From Bifidobacterium sp. (lineage in GTDB: Bacteria; Actinomycetota; Actinomycetes; Actinomycetales; Bifidobacteriaceae), in NCBI GenBank assembly GCA_022739095.1, contig JAIJEI010000115.1, forward strand, positions 1 to 6,716: a stretch of DNA of 6,716 nt. The letters are read 5' to 3'. Shown here in pieces: positions 1 through 6,467 of the stretch (the stretch's first letter is position 1; every line of letters starts with the position of its first letter). Under the pieces are notes generated by a model, which worked only from the letters and a program-made list of their open reading frames with translations, had not been told where the DNA came from and did no database searches. The translations under genes and the position numbers were made by a program.

Positions 1-1
1 C

Positions 2-2239
2 GAAGTGTTCGGCCGCGACAACGTCGGCATGATCACCGGCGACAGCCACATCAACGCGGACGCGCCGATCATCTGCTGCACCGCCGAAATCCTCGCCAAC
101 CAGGCATTGCGCGAAGGCACGCATGCCGACGTGGGCCTCGTGGCCATGGACGAATTCCACTATTACGGCGACCCGGAGCGCGGTTGGGCGTGGCAGGTGC
201 CGCTGCTGACCTTGCCGCAAACCCAGTTCCTGCTGATGAGCGCCACGCTCGGCAATGTGGACGCCATCGCCGACAAACTCTCCGATCTGAACGACACCCC
301 GGACGTGGATGTAATCGCCGACGCGCCGCGACCGGTGCCCTTAAGCTACGAATACACGCTCGACCCGATGGAAAAAACCGTGGAACTCGCCTTCCGCAAC
401 GGCGAAACCCCGATTTACGTGGTCCACTTCTCGCAGGACGCCGCGCTGGAGACCGCGCAGGCGCTCGCCTCCACCGGCGTATCCAGCAAGGAACAGCGCC
501 AAGCCATCGCCGAGGCCATCAAAGGCGTCAAGTTCACCACGGCCTTCGGCAAGATCCTGCAGCGACTGCTGCGCACCGGTGTCGGCATCCATCACGCCGG
601 CATGCTGCCACGCTACCGCCGCTTGGTCGAACAGCTCGCCCAGCAGGGTCTGCTGCCGGTGATTTGCGGTACCGATACGCTGGGCGTCGGCATCAATGTG
701 CCGATTCACTCCGTGGTGCTGACCGCCTTGACCAAGTTCGATGGTACCAAGATGCGCCGCCTGCGCGCCCGCGAATTCCACCAGATCGCCGGACGAGCCG
801 GCCGTATGGGATTCGATACCGAGGGACTGGTGATTGCCGAGGCTCCCGAATATGAAATCGAAAACCAGAAGGCCATCGCCAAGGCCGGGGGAGACCCGAA
901 GAAACTCAAGAAGGTCAAGCGCAAGAAGGTGCCGGAAGGTTTCGTGACCTGGAACCAGAGCACGTTTGACAAGCTCATCGACGCCGAACCGGAAACCCTG
1001 GTCCCGCACCTGAAAATCACGCATTCGATGGTGCTCAATGAAGTGGCGCAGGGCGGTGACGCCCGTGCCCGTATCGACGATCTCATCGACGATTCCGCGC
1101 AGACCCCCGACCAGAAGGAGCACCTGCACCAGCGGGCCGACGAGATCTTCCAAACCCTGTTCGATACCGAAGTCATCGAAACCGAGGATCGCAAGGACGG
1201 CGGCAAGGACTACTACATGACCCTTGATATGCCGGACGACTTCGCACTCGACCAGCCGCTCAGCCCGTTCCTGCTGGCCGCGCTCGAACTGCTCGACCCC
1301 GAGTCCGACACCTATGCGCTGGACGTGATCTCCATGGCCGAGGCCACGCTCGAAGATCCCAAGCAGGTGCTGCGCGCCCAGGAACGTCAGGCCCGAGACA
1401 AGGCGATGGCCGATATGAAGGCCGACGGACTCGACTATGACGAGCGTATGGATAAGCTGCAGGAGATTACGTATCCGAAGCCGCTGGAAGACATGCTCGA
1501 AGCCGCGTTCGACCAGTACCGCCACGATGTGCCGTGGGCCAACGACTACTGGCTATCGCCGAAATCCGTGGTGCGCGACATGGTGGAAACCGCCTCCGAC
1601 TTCACCGGATACATCACCCGATACAACATCGCCCGCTCCGAAGGTACCTTGTTGCGCTACCTCTCGGACGCCTACCGCACGCTGGCGCGTACCGTACCGC
1701 CCGAAAAGCGTGACGAGCAACTCGAAGACATCATCTCCTGGCTGCGCGTGCTCGTGCGCTCCATCGACTCCTCGCTGGTGGATGAATGGGAGAACGCCGG
1801 CGATTCCGCCGACCAGTCTGAGGCGGCGGCCTCCTTGGCGGCACCGGGCAAGAAGAACGCGGTGGTCGAAGACCGCCGAGGACTTATCGTGTTGGTGCGA
1901 AACGCCATGTTCCGCCGCGTGCAACTCATGGACCTCGACCAGCCGGACAAGCTCGTCGCGCTCGACAAGGACTGGGGCTACGGCGTGCACGAATGGGAGG
2001 ACGTGCTTGACGACTACTACGACGAGCATGAGTACGTGGGCATCGGCGCCGAAGCGCGTTCGCCCGAACTGTTCATGCTCGACGATAAGCACGAGAACGA
2101 CGAGCACACGTGGAAGGTGCGTCAGATCATCGACGATTCCGACGGCGACCACGACTGGGCCATCGAAGGCATCGTGGATCTCGACGCCACCCAAGACACC
2201 GGCGAAGTAGTCTTTCACGACTACAAGGTAAGTAACTGA
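2..2239 (+). CDS. Ski2-like DEAD/DEAH-box helicase with C-terminal DUF3516-type region (5' partial)
   Basis: Probable ATP-dependent RNA (or DNA) helicase of superfamily 2, cytoplasmic. The frame is open to the left edge, so the true start and the Walker A motif lie outside; the GTG at 5 is an internal Val codon. Numbering residues from that codon, I see TAEIL (26-30, motif Ib), DEFH (49-52, motif II), SAT (79-81, motif III), HHAGMLP (196-202), TDTLGVGINVP (223-233, motif V) and QIAGRAGR (260-267, motif VI with the arginine fingers). This order and the HHAG motif are typical of Ski2/Mtr4-like helicases. A lysine-rich stretch follows (about 299-308), then a long C-terminal region ending in an acidic, Trp-containing segment (about 660-744). 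That region resembles the DUF3516 part of actinobacterial helicases, not the DSHCT domain of HelY. All visible motifs are intact. The substrate is unknown; a role in RNA turnover is inference from the Ski2 family. It ends at TGA 2237-2239 and is followed by a hairpin, so it is probably not co-transcribed with rarA. Confidence 0.93.
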   Translation, partial: EVFGRDNVGMITGDSHINADAPIICCTAEILANQALREGTHADVGLVAMDEFHYYGDPERGWAWQVPLLTLPQTQFLLMSATLGNVDAIADKLSDLNDTPDVDVIADAPRPVPLSYEYTLDPMEKTVELAFRNGETPIYVVHFSQDAALETAQALASTGVSSKEQRQAIAEAIKGVKFTTAFGKILQRLLRTGVGIHHAGMLPRYRRLVEQLAQQGLLPVICGTDTLGVGINVPIHSVVLTALTKFDGTKMRRLRAREFHQIAGRAGRMGFDTEGLVIAEAPEYEIENQKAIAKAGGDPKKLKKVKRKKVPEGFVTWNQSTFDKLIDAEPETLVPHLKITHSMVLNEVAQGGDARARIDDLIDDSAQTPDQKEHLHQRADEIFQTLFDTEVIETEDRKDGGKDYYMTLDMPDDFALDQPLSPFLLAALELLDPESDTYALDVISMAEATLEDPKQVLRAQERQARDKAMADMKADGLDYDERMDKLQEITYPKPLEDMLEAAFDQYRHDVPWANDYWLSPKSVVRDMVETASDFTGYITRYNIARSEGTLLRYLSDAYRTLARTVPPEKRDEQLEDIISWLRVLVRSIDSSLVDEWENAGDSADQSEAAASLAAPGKKNAVVEDRRGLIVLVRNAMFRRVQLMDLDQPDKLVALDKDWGYGVHEWEDVLDDYYDEHEYVGIGAEARSPELFMLDDKHENDEHTWKVRQIIDDSDGDHDWAIEGIVDLDATQDTGEVVFHDYKVSN

Positions 2240-2246
2240 TTCCCTT

Positions 2247-2275
2247 CTTGGCTCCTCTCTCTGAGGGGAGCCAAG
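2247..2275 (+). terminator. Hairpin after the helicase gene, probable terminator
   Basis: CTTGGCTCC (2247-2255) pairs perfectly with GGAGCCAAG (2267-2275). The pairing continues inward through four more pairs (one T-G wobble), giving a stem of about 13 bp and a 3-nt TCT loop. It starts 8 nt after the helicase stop. No T-run follows on either strand, so it is not a canonical intrinsic terminator. It could instead end transcription inefficiently, mark a Rho-dependent 3' end, or protect the 3' end of the mRNA. Confidence 0.6.
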
Positions 2276-2282
2276 GTGTAGA

Positions 2283-2298
2283 TCGAACGTCTGTTCGA
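2283..2298. promoter_or_regulatory. LexA (SOS) box upstream of rarA
   Basis: TCGAAC-GTCT-GTTCGA is a perfect 6+6 bp inverted repeat with a 4-nt spacer. It has the form of the LexA operator of Gram-positive and actinobacterial genomes (core CGAAC-N4-GTTCG). It lies 24 nt before the rarA ATG and just upstream of the predicted -10, over the expected -35 and spacer, where a bound repressor would block RNA polymerase. The inference is that rarA is repressed by LexA and induced by DNA damage. The perfect symmetry and the position before a DNA-repair gene make chance unlikely, but no binding is shown. Confidence 0.82.
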
Positions 2299-2313
2299 AT
2301 ACTGGGGTACTAT
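2285..2313 (+). promoter_or_regulatory. Predicted rarA promoter, overlapping the LexA box
   Basis: TACTAT (2308-2313) matches four of six positions of the -10 consensus, including the important first two and last bases. With a 17-nt spacer the -35 would be GAACGT (2285-2290), a poor match that lies inside the LexA box. Transcription would start near 2319-2321, right at the ATG at 2322, so the mRNA would have almost no 5' leader. The -10 is moderately supported and the -35 only by position. Confidence 0.5.
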
Positions 2314-2321
2314 AGGACGTT

Positions 2322-3698
2322 ATGAGTGAGAACGATTTGTTTGGGGCGGCTGATGCGCCGGAGTCGATGACACGGCCGTTGGCGGTGCGCATGCGTCCAC
2401 GCACTTTGTACGAGGTGATTGGCCAAACGCAGGTGTTGGGCCAGGGCTCGCCGCTGCGCCGCCTCGCCAATCCGGCCAGCAAAGGCAGTCTCACCGCGCC
2501 GAGCTCCGTAATCCTGTTCGGCCCTCCAGGCGTCGGCAAAACCACGCTCGCCACCATCGTGGCCGGCCAATCCGGCCGCGTGTTTGAGGAACTCTCCGCC
2601 GTGACATCCGGCGTCAAAGACGTGCGCGACGTACTCACCCGCGCTCACGAACGGCTCGTGTCACGCGGCCAGGAAACCGTACTGTTCATCGACGAGGTGC
2701 ATCGCTTCTCCAAATCCCAGCAGGATGCGCTGCTTCCCGCCGTCGAAAACCGCGACGTGACCTTTATCGGCGCCACCACCGAGAACCCGAGCTTTTCCAT
2801 CATCAAACCGTTGCTCTCCCGTTCGGTGGTCGTCAAGCTTGAGTCATTGGAGCCTGATCAGCTCACCGAACTGGTGCAGCGCGCGCTGACTGATGACCGC
2901 GGTCTCAAAGGCGAGGTCAAGGCCACGGACGAAGCCATCGCCGATATCGTGCGCATGGCCGGTGGTGACGCACGCAAGAGTCTCACGATTCTGGAAGCCG
3001 CCGCCGGCGCGGTCACCGGCGACGAAGCCCGCAAAAAAGGCGCACGCCGACCCCTCATCACCCCCGAAATCGTGGCTACGGTAATGGACACCGCCACCGT
3101 GCGCTACGACAAGGACGGCGATGACCATTACGACGTGATCTCCGCATTCATCAAATCCATGCGGGGCTCCGACCCGGATGCCGCCATCCATTATCTGGCT
3201 CGAATGCTCAAAGCAGGTGAAGATCCGCGCTTTATCGCCCGGCGCATCATGATCGCCGCCAGCGAGGAAGTCGGTATGGCCGCCCCGCAGATATTGCAGG
3301 TCACCGTGGCCGCGGCACAGGCCGTGGCGCTGGTCGGCATGCCTGAGGCGCGCATCATTTTGGCCGAAGCCACGATTGCCGTGGCCACCGCGCCCAAATC
3401 AAACGCCAGCTACAACGCCATTAACCAAGCGCTCGCGGACGTGGATGCCGGAAAGATCGGCGCTGTTCCGCTGTATTTAAGGAACGCCCCCACCAAGCTT
3501 ATGAAAGAGTGGGGCAACCACGAGGGCTACAAGTATGCGCACGATTGGCCCGGTGCCGTGGCGCCACAGGAATACATGCCCGAAGAGCTGCGTGGCACCG
3601 AATACTACCATCCCAACGATCGCGGCTACGAACACGAAGTCAGCCAGCGTCTTGCCAAGATTCGCCCGATACTGCATGGTGGGGATGCCGAAGCCTGA
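2322..3698 (+). CDS. rarA: Replication-associated recombination protein A (RarA/MgsA), AAA+ ATPase
   Basis: Cytoplasmic AAA+ ATPase of the clamp-loader-like RarA/MgsA/Mgs1(WRNIP1) family, which acts at stalled replication forks, single-strand DNA ends and gaps. The 458 residues are full length for the family. Visible are the N-terminal RPLAVRMRPRTL stretch (18-29), Walker A GPPGVGKTT (67-75), Walker B LFIDEVHRF (121-129, D124/E125), sensor 1 GATTENP (150-156), a probable arginine finger LLSR (R167), sensor 2 GGDARKSL (R218) and the C-terminal MgsA oligomerisation region starting at YDVISAFIKSMRGSD (270-284). The ATG at 2322 is preferred because MSENDLFG leads directly into the conserved N-terminus and fits the promoter; AGGA at 2314-2317 is only 4 nt from it and is a weak ribosome site. 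The upstream LexA box implies SOS control. All key ATPase residues are present, so the protein should be active. The gene appears monocistronic, with hairpins on both sides. Confidence 0.96.
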   Translation: MSENDLFGAADAPESMTRPLAVRMRPRTLYEVIGQTQVLGQGSPLRRLANPASKGSLTAPSSVILFGPPGVGKTTLATIVAGQSGRVFEELSAVTSGVKDVRDVLTRAHERLVSRGQETVLFIDEVHRFSKSQQDALLPAVENRDVTFIGATTENPSFSIIKPLLSRSVVVKLESLEPDQLTELVQRALTDDRGLKGEVKATDEAIADIVRMAGGDARKSLTILEAAAGAVTGDEARKKGARRPLITPEIVATVMDTATVRYDKDGDDHYDVISAFIKSMRGSDPDAAIHYLARMLKAGEDPRFIARRIMIAASEEVGMAAPQILQVTVAAAQAVALVGMPEARIILAEATIAVATAPKSNASYNAINQALADVDAGKIGAVPLYLRNAPTKLMKEWGNHEGYKYAHDWPGAVAPQEYMPEELRGTEYYHPNDRGYEHEVSQRLAKIRPILHGGDAEA

Positions 3699-3710
3699 CG
3701 CGGGTTGAGG

Positions 3711-3758
3711 GGAGGCAGGGAACGCCATGCTGGTAGTGCGTTCCCTGGCGCTGCCTCC
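3711..3758 (+). terminator. Long bulged hairpin after rarA, possible terminator
   Basis: GGAGGCAG (3711-3718) pairs with CTGCCTCC (3751-3758), and the inner arms GGAACGC (3719-3725) and GCGTTCC (3738-3744) pair, giving about 15 bp with one small bulge on the 3' side and a 12-nt loop. The bulged TGGCG (3746-3750) can instead pair with CGCCA (3723-3727), so two exclusive inner helices are possible on the same outer stem. It begins 12 nt after the rarA stop. There is no T-run, so termination is a probable but unproven role. Confidence 0.5.
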
Positions 3759-3783
3759 TCGAGATATCTTCCAGCGAAATCTC

Positions 3784-3801
3784 CCGGGCAATGCTGCCCG
3801 G
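3784..3801. repeat. GC-rich hairpin in the rarA-MFS gap
   Basis: CCGGGCA (3784-3790) and TGCCCGG (3795-3801) form a perfect 7-bp stem with a 4-nt ATGC loop. It lies 25 nt after the long rarA hairpin and has no T-run. It may be a second part of the transcription end region or a structure near the start of the MFS leader; nothing seen decides between these. Confidence 0.4.
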
Positions 3802-3923
3802 ACGTTGCCGCATGATGTCTTCTGATTGCAGGTTATGTTACGGTGAACGGGTTGCGCTATGGTGGCAGCCGTCTGAGTCCGCCTTTCAGCCTAGACTGCG
3901 ATGTGGCTATACATGGGGCGTGC

Positions 3924-3954
3924 CCGCGAACCTTGTCAAAGGCCCTGTTCGCGG
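3924..3954. promoter_or_regulatory. Inverted repeat upstream of the MFS gene, candidate operator or leader hairpin
   Basis: CCGCGAAC (3924-3931) and GTTCGCGG (3947-3954) are a perfect 8-bp inverted repeat separated by 15 nt. The spacer contains its own small dyad, CCTT-GTCA-AAGG, overlapping the left arm by one base. The centre lies about 95 nt before the MFS start. It could bind a local repressor or fold as an RNA hairpin in a long leader. It is not a LexA box, since the half-sites are 15 nt apart instead of 4. The role is inference. Confidence 0.35.
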
Positions 3955-4020
3955 TGCGCACGCAGACACATATGCCGGTTGGTAAACCTTACATTCCACA
4001 TTTGCGTAATCGAGAACGTA

Positions 4021-4026
4021 GAGGAG
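4021..4026 (+). promoter_or_regulatory. Ribosome binding site of the MFS gene
   Basis: GAGGAG lies 7 nt before the ATG at 4034, a good Shine-Dalgarno match and spacing. It decides the start in favour of 4034 over the internal ATG at 4106, which has no such site. Confidence 0.75.
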
Positions 4027-4033
4027 CCTTCGC

Positions 4034-5557
4034 ATGTCCGAACCCCGGCAATCATCCAGCGCCGGCAGCAATCGCCTCAACACCGGTGCCAACGTCACGG
4101 CGTCCATGTCTACGATTAACTCAGAGAAAATCCCCGCCCGTCTCGTCGGTGCCATTGTGGCCGTCGGCTCGCTTGCCTTCATCGGTATTTTGACCGAGAC
4201 CGTGATGACCGTGCTGTTTCCCGCTCTGATGCGCGAATTCCATGTTGACACCGCCACCGTGCAGTGGATTACCACGATCTATCTGCTGTCCGTGGCCGCC
4301 ACTATGCCAATCAGCTCCTTCCTGAAACGTCGGTTCACGCTCAAGACCATCTTCCTGGCGGCCGTGGTGCTGGCCGTCATCGGCTCGCTGATCATGATCG
4401 TCGCGCAGGCTTTCCCGCTGCTTATCGTCGCCCGCATCATTCAGGGCATCGGTTCGGGCGTGGCCACGCCGTTGATGATCAACATCATTCTTGAACAATC
4501 ACCACGCTCGAAAATCGGCCGGCTTATGGGAGTGGGGTCGTTGGTCATCACCGTCGCTCCCGCTATTGGTCCAACCGTCGGCGGGGCCGTGACCACCGTG
4601 CTGCCTTGGCGTGCGATTTTCGTCATCGCAATTCCGTTGGTGCTTATCGCCGCGTTCATCGGCCTCAAATGTATCGAGCAGAAAGCGCCCACCGAAGCAG
4701 CCCATCTCGATCCAATTCAGCTGGGTGCGATCATTATCGCACTCGTCGGTCTGGTGCTTGCCCTGAATCAGAGCGGTGTGGCCATCAGTGCCGCAGTCGC
4801 CGGCAAATCCGCCACGCAGCCCGGTAACATCGCCATAATCAGCCTGATCGTAGGCCTCGGCATGCTGGTCGTGTTCGCCATGACCTCCAAGAAAGCGTTC
4901 TCACCGTTGCTGCGACTCGGTATCCTGAAGGACCCGGCTGTGCTGCTGCATGCCTGTGCCTATCTGTTGTTGCCTCTCGTGGCCATCGGCTATGGATACG
5001 TCATTACCAATGTCTCCCAACTGTCCTTGGGCACCACGGCATTCGTTGCCGGCTCTCTGGTGCTGCCCGGCGCCTTGATCGGTGTGGTGTGCGCCCCGCT
5101 CGGCGGCTGGTTCTACGACAAGTTCGGCGCGGTCAAACCGATTCTGATCCCCATCGGCATTGCCATCATGGGCCCGGTGCTCATGCTTATCTTCTCCATG
5201 AGGCTTACCCCGGCTCTGCTGGCCGGATTCTACTTCATCTTCGGCCTGTTCTACTCCGTGGGCAATGCGAACGTAATGACCAGTGGCTTGTCCGAAGTGG
5301 ACCCCGAATTCAAACCGGACGGTAACGCCATCTTCAACACCTGCCTGCAATTTGGCGGTGCCGCTGGAACCGCGCTGTTCTCCACGATTCTCTCCGTGGC
5401 GCAGGCCGGTGCCGGCGAGGAGGGCAGCCCGCAGTTCGCGCATGCCACTGCGGTTGGCGGGGCGTGGACGTTCGCCGTCATTACGGTAATCTGCTTGATT
5501 GGCTGGTGCTGCCTGGCTGCGGCATTTTGTATTCGCGCACATCGTCGTGCTGCATGA
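4034..5557 (+). CDS. MFS drug/solute exporter, DHA2 (14-helix, EmrB/QacA-type) family
   Basis: Integral inner-membrane transporter, probably a proton-driven exporter of a drug or other small molecule. The 507 residues begin with a polar, Ser/Asn-rich tail of about 34 residues. About 14 hydrophobic segments follow, near 36-63, 77-96, 104-124, 127-152, 161-184, 193-212, 228-246, 264-283, 300-323, 334-356, 367-387, 391-412, 432-457 and 475-497. Antiporter motif C is clear as APAIGPTVGG (175-184). The helix-1 motif reads LTETVMTVLFPAL (53-65), with E55 where most relatives (LDxTIVNVALP) have Asp. Motif A after helix 2 is degenerate (FLKRRFTLK), and a better copy GGWFYDKFG lies at 357-365. The substrate cannot be told from sequence. 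No regulator gene is adjacent; a dyad-rich 335-nt upstream region may carry control sites. The gene is intact and ends 52 nt before the remnant of a dehydrogenase. Confidence 0.9.
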   Translation: MSEPRQSSSAGSNRLNTGANVTASMSTINSEKIPARLVGAIVAVGSLAFIGILTETVMTVLFPALMREFHVDTATVQWITTIYLLSVAATMPISSFLKRRFTLKTIFLAAVVLAVIGSLIMIVAQAFPLLIVARIIQGIGSGVATPLMINIILEQSPRSKIGRLMGVGSLVITVAPAIGPTVGGAVTTVLPWRAIFVIAIPLVLIAAFIGLKCIEQKAPTEAAHLDPIQLGAIIIALVGLVLALNQSGVAISAAVAGKSATQPGNIAIISLIVGLGMLVVFAMTSKKAFSPLLRLGILKDPAVLLHACAYLLLPLVAIGYGYVITNVSQLSLGTTAFVAGSLVLPGALIGVVCAPLGGWFYDKFGAVKPILIPIGIAIMGPVLMLIFSMRLTPALLAGFYFIFGLFYSVGNANVMTSGLSEVDPEFKPDGNAIFNTCLQFGGAAGTALFSTILSVAQAGAGEEGSPQFAHATAVGGAWTFAVITVICLIGWCCLAAAFCIRAHRRAA

Positions 5558-5609
5558 GCATGGCATCGTGCGGCGCTGACCATCGTGAATTATCCTCACT
5601 GCCGCCTAA

Positions 5610-6410
5610 TTCGGCAACTTCCCGGTCTCGCAGGCCGCCCAATACAACCGGCTTGAATGGTTGCAGACCTTCAGTGCCGGTGTGGATGCGTATATTCGCC
5701 CGGGCGTGTTGCCTCGCGGCACCATGGTCACCAATGCGAGCGGCGCGTATGGCCAAAGTGTGTCGGAACACATGTTCGCCACCATGTGGGCATTGATGAA
5801 GAACCTCAACCGGTATGCCTCCAATCAGCATGATCATCAGTGGCAGGATGAAGGCCCGGTATTGAGCCCGGAAGGTGGCATCGCGCTGATTATCGGCGTT
5901 GGCGACATCGGGTCGCATTTCGCTCAGCTTGCCCAATCCGTAGGTATGCGTACTTTCGGCGTGCGCCGTCATGCGGACGTGCCGGCCAAGGGCATTGAAA
6001 AGATGTACGGCTTCGAGCGACTGGAAGCGCTGTTGCCATTGGCGGACGTAGTGGCGATGGCGGTGCCGCGCTCGCCGCAGACCCATCATCTGCTGAATGC
6101 GGATCGTCTGGGTCGTTTGAAGCCCACGGCCATCGTGATCAATGCCGGGCGTGGCGATGCCATCGATCCCGAGGCCTTGGCCGACGCCTTGCACAATGGA
6201 CGGCTTCACGGTGCCGGGTTAGACGTCACCGAGCCTGAGCCGGCACCGGCGGAAAGTTCGTTGTGGGATGAGCCGCATTGCCTGATCACCCCGCATGTGG
6301 CCGGCGGCAATCATTTGGAGAAGACTTCCGAACACATCATCCGCATCGTCCTCACCAACGTTTCCCGCTATGTCAAACAGCAGGAGCTGCTGAATCTCGT
6401 ACGATACTGA
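5610..6410 (+). pseudogene. D-isomer-specific 2-hydroxyacid dehydrogenase, 5'-truncated remnant
   Basis: The family reduces 2-keto acids or oxidises D-2-hydroxyacids with NAD(P)H. Coding sequence is recognisable from FGNFPVSQ (5610 on) directly after an in-frame TAA (5607-5609), with further in-frame stops at 5586 and 5577. The first possible start, a TTG at 5661, gives 249 residues against about 310-330 for the family, and has no ribosome site. Counting from that TTG, the end of the first substrate-domain lobe is LQTFSAGVD. The Rossmann motif is GVGDIG (79-84), and the catalytic residues are R164 (NAGRGD), E193 (DVTEPEP) and H212 (TPHVAGG). All are intact, as is the C-terminus. What is missing is most of the N-terminal substrate domain, the start and the promoter; the MFS stop is only 52 nt upstream, so there is no room for them. 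A deletion is the simplest explanation. A shortened product of about 249 residues from the TTG cannot be excluded but would probably lack normal activity. Confidence 0.8.
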
Positions 6411-6411
6411 T

Positions 6412-6428
6412 TCGCCTGTATCAGGCGA
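6412..6428. terminator. Hairpin between convergent genes
   Basis: TCGCCTG (6412-6418) and CAGGCGA (6422-6428) form a perfect 7-bp stem with a TAT loop, 1 nt after the dehydrogenase stop and 39 nt beyond the stop of the opposing TM2 gene. The position fits a shared bidirectional terminator, but there is no T-run on either side. An overlapping alternative dyad CTGAT...ATCAG (6407-6424) also exists. Confidence 0.45.
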
Positions 6429-6467
6429 CGGGCGGCCATCACCTGACACTGAATACAGATAGGGAGG

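Larger units (their letters stand above)
3699..4033. other. 335-nt non-coding region between rarA and the MFS gene
   Basis: I find no convincing gene here: the short open frames (for example 3791-3985 and 3843-4193) match no family I know, lack good ribosome sites, and one runs over the MFS start. The stretch contains a bulged long hairpin, a GC-rich hairpin, an 8-bp palindrome AGATATCT (3762-3769), an inverted repeat at 3924-3954, a GTGCGCAC palindrome (3954-3961), and a GTAA-ACC-TTAC dyad shortly before the MFS ribosome site. I cannot place a confident promoter. TATACA (3908-3913) and TATGGT (3858-3863) are weak -10 candidates without good -35 partners. Confidence 0.6.

Noticed and set aside
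341..1525. Long open frame of 394 codons on the minus strand inside the helicase gene
   Set aside because: It lies wholly opposite a gene with intact helicase motifs. It shows low-complexity His/Gln/Gly/Val composition typical of antisense frames in GC-rich DNA and matches no family I know.
1553..2638. Minus-strand open frame of 361 codons spanning the helicase end and the rarA start
   Set aside because: It crosses the terminator hairpin, the LexA box and the rarA promoter. Its composition is that of an antisense shadow, with long runs of Val and His.
3924..3954. CGAAC...GTTCG repeat considered as a second LexA box
   Set aside because: The half-sites resemble LexA half-sites but are separated by far more than the required 4 nt, so LexA would not bind them as one site.
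3982..3992. GTAA-ACC-TTAC before the MFS gene considered as a LacI-type sugar operator
   Set aside because: It is shorter than, and not centred like, the usual LacI-family palindrome, and the neighbouring gene is not a sugar-use gene.
3791..4193. Short plus-strand frames (3791-3985, 3843-4193, 3901-4119) in the rarA-MFS gap
   Set aside because: None has a convincing ribosome site or a recognisable domain, and two run past the well-supported MFS start. A leader peptide cannot be excluded, but nothing supports one.
5464..5796. Plus-strand frame of 110 codons bridging the MFS end and the dehydrogenase remnant
   Set aside because: It is out of frame with both recognisable proteins and has no family-like sequence, so it does not supply the missing dehydrogenase N-terminus.
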